DNA of 64,000 nt, from assembly GCF_000737335.2 (NCBI RefSeq), contig NZ_JMCC02000028.1, forward strand, positions 14,298-78,297, given 5' to 3'. A model generated the notes under the pieces. It worked only from the letters and a program-made list of their open reading frames with translations, did not search any database and had not been told where the DNA came from. Each line of letters opens with the position of its first letter. The first letter of the stretch is position 1. Positions 9,024-16,383 of this stretch are shown here, piece by piece. The DNA comes from Enhygromyxa salina (GTDB lineage Bacteria > Myxococcota_A > Polyangia > Nannocystales > Nannocystaceae). The position numbers and the translations under genes were made by a program.

Positions 9024-9360
9024 CGACCGCGAAGTGCGAAGTGCGAAGGCGGCTGCGGGAGTGTGGAAAAGCCCCCTTCCAGGGGGCCCCACATGCCCCC
9101 GCGAACAGCCGACCCGTCGGGAGTGAGCGAAGCGAGTGACCGCGAAGTGCGAAGGCGGCTGCGGGAGCCAAAAAAGGTGCGGAGCGAATGACCGCGAAGT
9201 GCGAAGGCGGCTGTGGGGGTCAAAAAAGGTGCGAAGGCGGCTGCGGGAGTGTAGAAAAGCCCCCTTCAAGGGGGCCACACATGCCCCCGCGAACAGCCGA
9301 CCCGTTGGGAGTGAGCGAAGCGAATGACCGCGAAGTGCGAAGGCGGCTGTGGGGGTAAAA
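9024..9360. repeat. Intergenic repeat family A, cluster of long and short units
   Basis: Two near-identical units of about 105 bp (9041-9145 and 9228-9332) each contain a GCCCCCTT/AAGGGGGC hairpin, ccacacatgcc, gcgaacagccgacccg and gagtgagcgaagcga. Between and after them are short copies of tgaccgcgaagtgcgaagg (9024, 9137, 9188, 9324). Related sequence in reverse orientation occurs at 24035-24146 and 47529-47679. No transposase is nearby. The element looks like a REP- or MITE-type palindromic repeat. The last short copy provides the start codon of the gene at 9324. Confidence 0.85.
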
Positions 9361-10085
9361 AAAGCTGTGGGGGTCCATGCCTGCTCGCCCTCGCGTTGGT
9401 GCTTGGCTGCGCAGGCAAGCGCGACCCCCGGCCTGGCCAGCCGTCGACCGACCCGACCCACGCGGCCGCGGAGTCTCCGACCGCCGAAGAGCCGGGCGAA
9501 GAAGCCATGAGCGCGCTCGAGCAGCGACTGATCGACGCGCGCCGGGTCGTCATCGAATTCGAGGTCGACTCGACCGGCGCGGTCGTCTCGCACTTCAGCG
9601 GCACCCTGCACTGGGAGGGCGAGGACGCGCTGTCGCTGCGGGCGACCGGTGAGTTCGACGGCGTCCCCCAGAACCTCGAGCTGCGCGGGGACGCCGAGAC
9701 CCTCGTGACCTTCGTTGACGGTCACCAAGTCTGGACCGGTCCGCGCCCGCCCGAACTGGTCGAGGCGATCGTCATCGGGCTCACGCGCCAGGGCCTGCTG
9801 CACAACCTCGCGGTGCTGACCGTGGGATCCCAGCCCGAGCACGGCGAGGGTGGCATGGACGACTGGCTATCTTACGTCGAGCCGGAGCTTGGCCCCATCC
9901 AGCCGTTCGGCGCGGGCAAGGCCCAGCCGCTTGGATTTGGGATCGAGGTCGAGGGCCAGCCGGTCGGCCGCGCGACGCTGTGGCTGCGCGCCAACGGCTT
10001 GCCGATCGAGCGCCAACAGTCCGTGGAGTTCCCCAGCGGCAGCATGGCCGTGGTCGAGCGCTACCCAACCTGGGTCATGAGGTAG
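9324..10085 (+). CDS. Lipoprotein of unknown function (5' end within repeat)
   Basis: 253 residues. The signal region KKSCGGPCLLALALVLGC has a positively charged start, a hydrophobic core and a lipobox Cys. The first 11 or so codons, including the ATG, are the repeat-A sequence, so the original N-terminus was probably replaced. The mature part (from about residue 60) has beta-rich segments such as VVIEFEVDSTGAVVSHFSG and YVEPELGPIQPFG, reminiscent of lipid-carrier (LolA/LppX-like) folds, but no signature supports a firm name. The 3' end overlaps the convergent fdhD by 11 bp. The protein is probably real; its function is unknown. Confidence 0.7.
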   Translation: MTAKCEGGCGGKKSCGGPCLLALALVLGCAGKRDPRPGQPSTDPTHAAAESPTAEEPGEEAMSALEQRLIDARRVVIEFEVDSTGAVVSHFSGTLHWEGEDALSLRATGEFDGVPQNLELRGDAETLVTFVDGHQVWTGPRPPELVEAIVIGLTRQGLLHNLAVLTVGSQPEHGEGGMDDWLSYVEPELGPIQPFGAGKAQPLGFGIEVEGQPVGRATLWLRANGLPIERQQSVEFPSGSMAVVERYPTWVMR

Positions 10086-10947
10086 GCGCAGCCACGATCC
10101 GGTGCTCGCCCGCGTACACGCACAGCCGGCGGTCACGCACGAACGCGACCAGCGAGATCCCAGCTTCGCGCGCGAGCTCCACGGCCAGGGAGGTCGGGGC
10201 CGAGACCGCGGCGACGATCGGGATCCCCAGCGCCAGCGCCTTTTGGACGATCTCGAACGAGACCCGGCCCGACACCATCAGCACGCAGCGCGAGAAATCG
10301 ACGCGCTCGCGGGCAGCCCAGCCGAACACCTTGTCGACCGCGTTGTGACGGCCGACATCTTCGCGCACGACCCACGGCTGGCCGTCTGCGTCGAACAAGC
10401 CCGCGCCGTGTAGCCCCCCGGTTCGATCAAACACCAGCTGCTGGGCCCGCAGCCGCGCTGGCAGGCTCGTGAGCGTCTCGACGTTGACCCGCAGCTGGGG
10501 CCCGGGCGCGTCGCAAAGCTGCGCGAGCTCGGGCAGCGCCATCGCGGCCTCGATGCTCGCCTTGCCACACACCCCGCACGAGCTGCTCGCGTACATGTTG
10601 CGGCGCAGCGCGGCGAGGTCGACCTGGACCGAGGGATCGAGGCGGACCAGCATCACGTTGTCCTCGGCCTCGGGGGTCTCGACGTTGTCGCAGTGACGCA
10701 TGCTCGCAATGTCGTCGACCCCCGCTACGATCCTCTCGGACAGCAAGAACCCGCGGACCAGCTCTTCATCATCGCCGGGCGTGCGCATGACGACGGCGAT
10801 CGCGACCTGGTTGACGCGGATCTCGAGCGGCTCTTCGCGGGCCAGCATGTCGAGCTCGACCGCGCTCGCCCGGCCGTCGATCCACGCGCTGCGCTCGACG
10901 GCCGCGAAGCCATCGTCGTCAATCTCCCGCGGATCTGGATCCGACAT
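10075..10947 (-). CDS. fdhD: FdhD, formate dehydrogenase sulfurtransferase
   Basis: 290 residues from the ATG at 10947 (MSDPDPREID). Family motifs: SSCGVCG with the CxxC sulfur-carrying cysteines, GRHNAVDKVFG, and VLMVSGRVSFEIVQKA. FdhD moves sulfur from a cysteine desulfurase to the Mo/W-bis-PGD cofactor of formate dehydrogenases, in the cytoplasm. No formate dehydrogenase or molybdopterin gene is in the window, so the client enzyme is elsewhere. The N-terminal extension before the core (SAVELDMLAREEPLEIRVN) is normal for the family. The 3' end overlaps the convergent lipoprotein gene. A TACACT box is 7 nt upstream of the ATG. Confidence 0.95.
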   Translation of the reverse strand: MSDPDPREIDDDGFAAVERSAWIDGRASAVELDMLAREEPLEIRVNQVAIAVVMRTPGDDEELVRGFLLSERIVAGVDDIASMRHCDNVETPEAEDNVMLVRLDPSVQVDLAALRRNMYASSSCGVCGKASIEAAMALPELAQLCDAPGPQLRVNVETLTSLPARLRAQQLVFDRTGGLHGAGLFDADGQPWVVREDVGRHNAVDKVFGWAARERVDFSRCVLMVSGRVSFEIVQKALALGIPIVAAVSAPTSLAVELAREAGISLVAFVRDRRLCVYAGEHRIVAAPTS

Positions 10948-10954
10948 CGGCGCG

Positions 10955-10960
10955 AGTGTA
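10955..10960 (-). promoter_or_regulatory. -10-like hexamer TACACT, fdhD (leaderless type)
   Basis: TACACT is followed by a 7-nt spacer and the ATG of fdhD at 10947. No room exists for a 5' leader with a ribosome-binding site. Confidence 0.55.
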
Positions 10961-11027
10961 GCTGCGCGCGCAGGCGAACCCACGCGGCGCGCTGCGCTTT
11001 GTTGCAGAGCCGCGCGCCAGCTGCGGT

Positions 11028-11033
11028 TAGACT
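11028..11033 (+). promoter_or_regulatory. -10-like hexamer TAGACT (leaderless type)
   Basis: TAGACT, 6-nt spacer, then the GTG start at 11040 of the lipid-anchored hydrolase. Confidence 0.55.
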
Positions 11034-11039
11034 GCGTCG

Positions 11040-12356
11040 GTGTCTTGGCTCGCCCGCTTCGCGCTGCTGCTCTGCATCGGTCTGAGCGCGGTTGCCATGG
11101 TCGCTTGCGCGGGCCGCAACGCCACGCCGCCCCGCTACAAGCCGGTCGCCGAGCTCGATCGCTGTCGCCCCGGCGAGTGCGTCGCCGCCGAGCTCGGCTT
11201 TCGTCGCTGGGCCAACGCCGAGCACTTTCGTGGGCGCATGCCCTACCACTGCGACGCAGGCAGCGAGCTCGACGGCCCGCCCGATCCCCAGGTCACGCGC
11301 ATGATCTTCGTCGTGCACGGCGTCGTGGGTCCAAGCGCGGCGCAGCTCGAGCGGCTCCGCGAGCCGCCGGGGCTCTATCAGCTGCGCGGGGTCGCCAACG
11401 CGCTCGCGCGGGCCCAGCGGCTCGACCCCAACCTCGACCCCGACTCGATCGCGATCGTCGCCCCCACCTTCCAGCGAACCCACGGCTGGCAGCCCTACAC
11501 CGACGAGGACAAGCGCGCCTGGACCTGGAGCGGCAGCACCTACAACACAGGCACGCAGGCGGCCCCGCGCGAGAGCGGCGTGGGCTTCGTCAAGGCCGAC
11601 GCGGTGTCGTCGTTCGACGTGATCGACGAGTTCCTGCGGGCCGCCCTGGTCAAGTTTCCCAAGCTCGAGAGCGTGGTCATCGTTGGCCACTCGGCGGGCG
11701 GGCAGACCGTGCACCGCTACGCGCTGCTTGGCACCGGCGTCCACGAGCACCTCGAGCAAGAGGGCATCCACGTCCGCTACATCCCCGCCAACCCCGGCCT
11801 GTACGCGTTCCCCATGATGACGCGCAAGCTGCCGCCGGGGCAGGCCAGCGTGCGGCCCGGGGTGGGGCGCGGCGACACCCACGACTGGCGTTGGGCCGCG
11901 CCGCGTGGCTGCAAGGGTTACGACGAGTGGGGCTACGGGCTTGGCGGTCTCAACCGTGTCGCCGCGGATCGAGCCACGCGCGCGGCCGACTATGCGATCG
12001 CCCGCTACCTGCGACCGATCGATCGCAAGCTCGCGCGCCAAGCCCAGCACAACCCCGGCAGCGCGACGTGGGCCAAGGCAGCGCGCGCGGCCCTGCGGCT
12101 GCAGTATGCCAGTCGCGAGATCTGGCACATCCAGGCCGCCAACGATCACGAGGACACGTTTGGGACCAACTGCAGGGCGACCGTGCAGGGGCGGTCTCGG
12201 TTTGAGCGGTTCTCGAATTTCCAGCAGGCGTGGACGCAGCTCGTTGGGATCCCGGCGCCAAATCTGCACTTCATCGCGCTCGAAGGCGCCAGCCATCCGC
12301 ACAGCTCACGGGTGGTGTATGCGTCCGATGCTGGGGTGCACTTGCTGTTTTACTGA
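11040..12356 (+). CDS. Alpha/beta-hydrolase lipoprotein
   Basis: 438 residues beginning at GTG 11040. N-terminal signal with lipobox (SAVAMVACAG, Cys23). Central hydrolase features: oxyanion-type region MIFVVHGVVG, nucleophile elbow VIVGHSAGGQ (Ser likely catalytic), and a late His (GASHPHS) near the C-terminus. The protein is therefore a probable membrane-anchored serine esterase or lipase; substrate unknown. It stands alone: divergent from fdhD, with the ATPase/TPR pair about 105 bp downstream on the same strand. Confidence 0.82.
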   Translation: MSWLARFALLLCIGLSAVAMVACAGRNATPPRYKPVAELDRCRPGECVAAELGFRRWANAEHFRGRMPYHCDAGSELDGPPDPQVTRMIFVVHGVVGPSAAQLERLREPPGLYQLRGVANALARAQRLDPNLDPDSIAIVAPTFQRTHGWQPYTDEDKRAWTWSGSTYNTGTQAAPRESGVGFVKADAVSSFDVIDEFLRAALVKFPKLESVVIVGHSAGGQTVHRYALLGTGVHEHLEQEGIHVRYIPANPGLYAFPMMTRKLPPGQASVRPGVGRGDTHDWRWAAPRGCKGYDEWGYGLGGLNRVAADRATRAADYAIARYLRPIDRKLARQAQHNPGSATWAKAARAALRLQYASREIWHIQAANDHEDTFGTNCRATVQGRSRFERFSNFQQAWTQLVGIPAPNLHFIALEGASHPHSSRVVYASDAGVHLLFY

Positions 12357-12461
12357 GTGAGCTCCGTTTGCCATGGGCGGCGCGTGTTCCGCACTGTGTG
12401 GCGCTCGAACTGACTGCCGCTTGCGAGTGGCTCTGTGTGGGCAGGAGAGATAGAACGAAGC

Positions 12462-13805
12462 ATGTCCAGCGCACCGACCGAGTCCAGCCAGCCGGCGACG
12501 GACCTGCGCCAGGCCTATCGAAATTGTTCGCCGCGTCCGCTGCGCTCGGATCACCCCTGGTACACCGATCTCGGCGCCGCGCGGGGTGGAGATCTCAAAC
12601 CACGGATCATCCAGCGCTTCGAGTTCAAGGAGACAGGCGTGCCCGGGCTCCGCGACACGTGGATGCGCCTGCTGCTGCTCGGGCTGCGTGGCAGCGGAAA
12701 GACGACGGAGATCCACCGCCTCGCTGCCGAGCTGCGCCACCGCTACGTGGTCCTGTACCTCGAGGCCAACACCGAGCTCAACGCGGAGGACTTCGATCTT
12801 TCAGAGTTGATCTTGTCGATCGCAGTTGGTGTCGAGCGGCACATGCGAGAGTTCGAACAAAAACCGCTGCCAAAAGAGGCGCTCGAGGGCCTTCAGCGGT
12901 GGTTCGCCAAGGTCACCCGCGAGAACATCGAGGAGCGGGTCGCGCAGGTCGAAGTTCAAGGCAAGCTCACCGCCGAGGGCGCGCCATTGCCGGCCAAGTA
13001 CTTCACCTCGGTGCTTGGCATGCTCAAGCGGACGAGCACCGAGCGCGAGAAGGTGGTGCAGCAGATCCGCAAGTACCCAGCGGAGCTCGTGGCATATGCC
13101 AACGACCTCTTGCGGGCCGCTCAGGAGCCGCTCGGGGACCGCGAGCTGCTGGTCGTGGTCGACAACCTCGATCGATACAACCCCGACACGCTCGATCGTT
13201 GCATGAGCGCGGGCGCTGAGCACCTGCAGTCTCTCGACGTCAACTTGATCTTTACCCCGCCGGTCAGCCTGCTGCTCGATCCGCGCTCCGAGCCCCTCAA
13301 CAACCTCTATCAGACCGAGTTCATGTTCACCCCGGCGTTGCGGCGCGCTGACGACCCACCGGACACCGTCGACGAGCCTGCTCGGGGACTGTTCCGTGAG
13401 GCGCTGAGCAAGCGCATGGATCTCGAGGCCGTGTTCGCCAACCCCGACGCGGTCCTCGATCGAGTGTTGCAGCACACCGGAGGCAGCCTGCGTGACTTGA
13501 TGGAGCACTTGCGCGAGGCCTTCGTCTTGGCCCAAGGGCCCAAGCTCACGGTCGCGGATGTCGACGCTGCGCTGCACAAGCGCGTCGGGATCATTCGTGA
13601 CCAGGTACGGATCTCGGGCAAGGCCGAGCTACTCGCCGCGATCGAGCGGACCCACAGCTTGCCCGAGGGGACCGAGGCGCTTCAGCTGCTCTATCGCCGC
13701 TATATCCTCAAATACAACGGTGAGGAGTGGTACGCGCTGCATCCCTATGTACGCTCGTTGCCCGAGGTTCAGCGCTTCCTTGGCCCGAAGACGTCGGCCT
13801 CGTGA
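12462..13805 (+). CDS. P-loop ATPase (AAA/STAND-like), first gene of a coupled pair
   Basis: 447 residues from the ATG at 12462; a GTG 27 nt upstream is an alternative. Walker A is LLGLRGSGKTTE (about 74-83) and Walker B LLVVVDNLDR. A middle region (100-215) is helical and charged. A C-terminal winged-helix-like part ends with YRRYILKYNGEEWYALHPYVR. The order Walker A, D-N-L-D-R Walker B and C-terminal lid resembles KAP/STAND or Orc-like ATPases. Its stop codon overlaps the start of the TPR gene (GTGA), so both products are made together, probably as one complex. An AGGAGA sits about 14 nt before the ATG. Function unknown; signalling or a defence-like switch is possible. Confidence 0.82.
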   Translation: MSSAPTESSQPATDLRQAYRNCSPRPLRSDHPWYTDLGAARGGDLKPRIIQRFEFKETGVPGLRDTWMRLLLLGLRGSGKTTEIHRLAAELRHRYVVLYLEANTELNAEDFDLSELILSIAVGVERHMREFEQKPLPKEALEGLQRWFAKVTRENIEERVAQVEVQGKLTAEGAPLPAKYFTSVLGMLKRTSTEREKVVQQIRKYPAELVAYANDLLRAAQEPLGDRELLVVVDNLDRYNPDTLDRCMSAGAEHLQSLDVNLIFTPPVSLLLDPRSEPLNNLYQTEFMFTPALRRADDPPDTVDEPARGLFREALSKRMDLEAVFANPDAVLDRVLQHTGGSLRDLMEHLREAFVLAQGPKLTVADVDAALHKRVGIIRDQVRISGKAELLAAIERTHSLPEGTEALQLLYRRYILKYNGEEWYALHPYVRSLPEVQRFLGPKTSAS

Positions 13806-15811
13806 GTGGGCTCGATCCAGATGGGCTGTCCGCGCTGTCGAGATTCCTCGACTTTGCGTCCGGACAATTCGATCTGGCCATGGTTCGAGCAGACACCCCG
13901 GGCGCCCGCGCGGCGTTCGAGGGTTGGCTGAGCGAGCAGGTCGCGGCGCTCAGCACCGTTGACTTTGACGAACTCGGGTCGGACCCGCTCGCGCGTTTGC
14001 GTGGCGAGCAGCTAGGTGAGGCGCTGCTGGTGACAGGGCTGGAGGGGCGCACGGACGCTGCCTTCCGCGCGTTGAACGTTCAGCGAGACCTGCTGATCGA
14101 GGTCGCGCCTGTGCCTTGGATCTTGCTTGGTCACCACCAGGGGCTCGTTGATCTTCAGCAGGTCGCGCCGGACTTTTGTGACCTCGTGAGCGTCCACGTC
14201 ACCGTCATGGCGCTGCCGGATGAGCCCCTGCGGCGGCGTGAGCTCGCTTGGATGTCGATCAACGCGCACTCGGGAGTGTTCAGTCGCGTACAGATGATTG
14301 GGGTCGATGCCGCAGCGACGCCGGTCGGGGATCGCTACGGCGAAATGGCCGCCGTGCTCGAGCGCGTCAGGGAGCTGCGAGTCGCGGGAGATCTCGCGGG
14401 GGCGTTGCGATCGATAGAGGCGCTTCGCTCGAGCCTCCGTGCGTCGGAGAGCGACGTTGCGTTGTTCGAACATGCGGAGCTGCTCAACGCGATGGGGCAG
14501 CTCGGCGGCGCCCGTGAGTTGCTCGACCAGTGGTGGATCGCAGCCCGGCGTGATCCCGGAATGGCGCCGAGCGCCATGGCGCGTGGAGCAAGGTTGCTCG
14601 GAGAGGTCATGCATGGTCTCGGGGATCTCGCTGGTGCTCGAAGGCTCCTCGAGCACGCTCTCGAACGTCAAATCGCGGCCGATGCCGGCGAGAAAACCGA
14701 TGGCACTGCGGCCTCGCATCATGCTCTAGGGAGCGTGCTTCATACACAGGGCGATCTGGTTGGGGCACGCCGACACCTCGAACGCTCTCTCGAGATCGCT
14801 TCGTCGATCTTCGGCACGGATGTCCACGCGAGTGCAGCGGCCCCGCTGCATGAACTGGGAGGTGTGCTTCGGGCACAGGGCGACCTGGAGGGGGCGCGCC
14901 GACACCTCGAACGCTCTCTCGAGATCAAGGCTGAGATTTTCGGCACGCAGATCCACGCCAGTGTAGCGGCCTCGTTGCATGAGCTAGCGAGCGTGCTCGC
15001 GACACAGGGCGACCTGGAGGGGGCGCGCCGACACCTCGAACACTCGTTGGAAATTGACGTTGAGGTGTTCGGAACGGAAGTTCACCCAAGTGTAGCGATC
15101 TCGCTGCATGAGCTAGCGGGCGTCGTCGAGAAACAGGGAGACCTGGAGGGGGCGCGTCGACGCCTCGAGCGCTCGTTGGAGATCAAAGCCGAGGTCTACG
15201 GAACGCAACTTCATCCCGAGGTAGCCGCCTCGCTTCACTCGCTGGCAAGCGTGCGGCGGGGACAGGGCGACCTAGAGGGGGCGCGCCGACACCTCGAACG
15301 CTCGCTGAAGATCAAAGCCGAGGTGTTCGGAACGGAAGTTCACCCCGATGTAGCAGTCTCGCTGCATGAGCTAGCGGGCGTGCTCGCGGCGCAGGGCGAT
15401 TTGGATGGGGCGAGCCGACACCTCGAGCGCTCGTTGCAGATCAATCAGCAGATCTTTGGCGCGACGGCCCACATCTTCGTAGCGATCACACTTCGTTCGA
15501 TGGCGGGGGTAATGACCGCTCAGGGTGATCTGGATCGAGCGACTGAGACCTACGAGCGTGCCCTGATTGTCGCGCTCGGTGTCCACGGGACTCCCGACAA
15601 CACCTGGACTTGCATGACTGAGGTGAGGTTCGCGGACCTCTTGTTGAAGCGCGGCCAACCAGCGCGGGCGCAGCAGCTGCTGGAGCATGCACACCCAATC
15701 TTGCTGCGTGCCTTCGGCCCCGCGAACGCTTGGGCCATGGAGGCGAGTCGGCTGCTGCGCTTTGTGTCGGGCGCGTCGTCGCGCTCAAACGAGTCGGGTG
15801 AGATGGGGTGA
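13802..15811 (+). CDS. Tetratricopeptide-repeat protein coupled to the P-loop ATPase
   Basis: 669 residues from a GTG at 13802 that overlaps the ATPase stop codon by 4 bp. Residues 1-200 form an N-terminal domain I do not recognise (LSRFLDFASGQFDLAMVRAD, VPWILLGHHQGLVDLQQ). From about residue 305 there are seven kinesin-light-chain-like TPR units of exactly 43 residues (core QGDLEGARRHLERSLEI). The DNA period is 129 bp throughout, with high identity between copies. A helical C-terminus follows (ADLLLKRGQPARAQQLLEHA). TPR arrays bind proteins; next to a P-loop ATPase this suggests a sensor or adaptor partner. A start further upstream is open but would lie inside the ATPase gene. Confidence 0.85.
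   Translation: MSGLDPDGLSALSRFLDFASGQFDLAMVRADTPGARAAFEGWLSEQVAALSTVDFDELGSDPLARLRGEQLGEALLVTGLEGRTDAAFRALNVQRDLLIEVAPVPWILLGHHQGLVDLQQVAPDFCDLVSVHVTVMALPDEPLRRRELAWMSINAHSGVFSRVQMIGVDAAATPVGDRYGEMAAVLERVRELRVAGDLAGALRSIEALRSSLRASESDVALFEHAELLNAMGQLGGARELLDQWWIAARRDPGMAPSAMARGARLLGEVMHGLGDLAGARRLLEHALERQIAADAGEKTDGTAASHHALGSVLHTQGDLVGARRHLERSLEIASSIFGTDVHASAAAPLHELGGVLRAQGDLEGARRHLERSLEIKAEIFGTQIHASVAASLHELASVLATQGDLEGARRHLEHSLEIDVEVFGTEVHPSVAISLHELAGVVEKQGDLEGARRRLERSLEIKAEVYGTQLHPEVAASLHSLASVRRGQGDLEGARRHLERSLKIKAEVFGTEVHPDVAVSLHELAGVLAAQGDLDGASRHLERSLQINQQIFGATAHIFVAITLRSMAGVMTAQGDLDRATETYERALIVALGVHGTPDNTWTCMTEVRFADLLLKRGQPARAQQLLEHAHPILLRAFGPANAWAMEASRLLRFVSGASSRSNESGEMG
14720..15593. 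repeat. Seven in-frame 129-bp tandem repeats (TPR array)
   Basis: The cagggcga motif recurs at 14747, 14876, 15005, 15134, 15263, 15392 and 15521, exactly 129 bp apart. Copies 2-5 are nearly identical across about 60 bp. Such an array can expand or contract by recombination without frameshift. Confidence 0.9.
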
Positions 15812-15821
15812 ACGTGGCCGT

Positions 15822-16352
15822 TCAAAAGTCGTCATCGTCGTCGTAAAAGGGCTCTAGATCGTGCTCGTGCTCGGGCTCGGTCGGTCGCGGTGTCGCGGTG
15901 CCGCCGATGATCTCGACCTCGGTGCGGATCTGCGCGAACTGAGCGACGATCGCGGCGGCGGCGGCCTGATCGAGGTCACGGGCGATCACGTCGCCCCGAT
16001 CCGCGATCCCCTTGGCTTCGGCGAGCCCGAGCCTGGTCAGCTCGAGGATCAGCTTGATCGCGTGGATCTTCTGCCGGCTGGCAACGAAGCGCACGGCGAA
16101 CGACTGGACAGACCCGGACGTGGCCTCGGCGTCGCCTGGTTGCGCCGATCCAAGCTCGAAACGGACCCCATGTCGCGCAGCGTCGCGCAGCGTCGTCTGG
16201 GTCCGCGGATTCAGCTCGAACTCGAACTCGCTGCCGGTCTCGACCAGCTCCTTGGCTTCGCGCAGGCCAGCGCCGCTCAGCTCGCGGACCAGCTTGATCG
16301 CGAGGATCTTGCTCGGACCAAAAGACAGGACGCGGGTGCGATGACGGGCCAT
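15822..16352 (-). CDS. Protein with two ribosomal L7/L12 C-terminal-like domains
   Basis: 176 residues. Two segments match the L7/L12 C-terminal domain pattern KIxxIKxVRExTGLGLKEAKxLVE: KILAIKLVRELSGAGLREAKELVE at about 15-38 and KIHAIKLILELTRLGLAEAKGIAD at about 95-118. Each is followed by beta-strand-like sequence. The L7/L12 N-terminal dimerisation domain is missing, and the tail is acidic (DLEPFYDDDDDF). In L7/L12 this domain contacts translation factors. Here the duplicated domain may bind such GTPases, or simply reuse the fold. It is convergent with the TPR gene and 32 bp downstream of rsmB on the same strand. Confidence 0.72.
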   Translation of the reverse strand: MARHRTRVLSFGPSKILAIKLVRELSGAGLREAKELVETGSEFEFELNPRTQTTLRDAARHGVRFELGSAQPGDAEATSGSVQSFAVRFVASRQKIHAIKLILELTRLGLAEAKGIADRGDVIARDLDQAAAAAIVAQFAQIRTEVEIIGGTATPRPTEPEHEHDLEPFYDDDDDF

Positions 16353-16383
16353 TCCGTCATCATGCCCCCCCGTCCGACCAGGT

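Noticed and set aside
7037..9139. A 700-codon plus-strand frame opposite the hydrolase-like lipoprotein
   Set aside because: Same cause: the complementary strand has the signal peptide, lipobox and GISQGG motif; this frame has none.
9024..9360. CRISPR array
   Set aside because: Repeat units are of unequal length and not separated by unique spacers; no cas genes.
14720..15593. CRISPR-like or minisatellite DNA
   Set aside because: The 129-bp period keeps frame and encodes a regular 43-residue TPR pattern within a gene.
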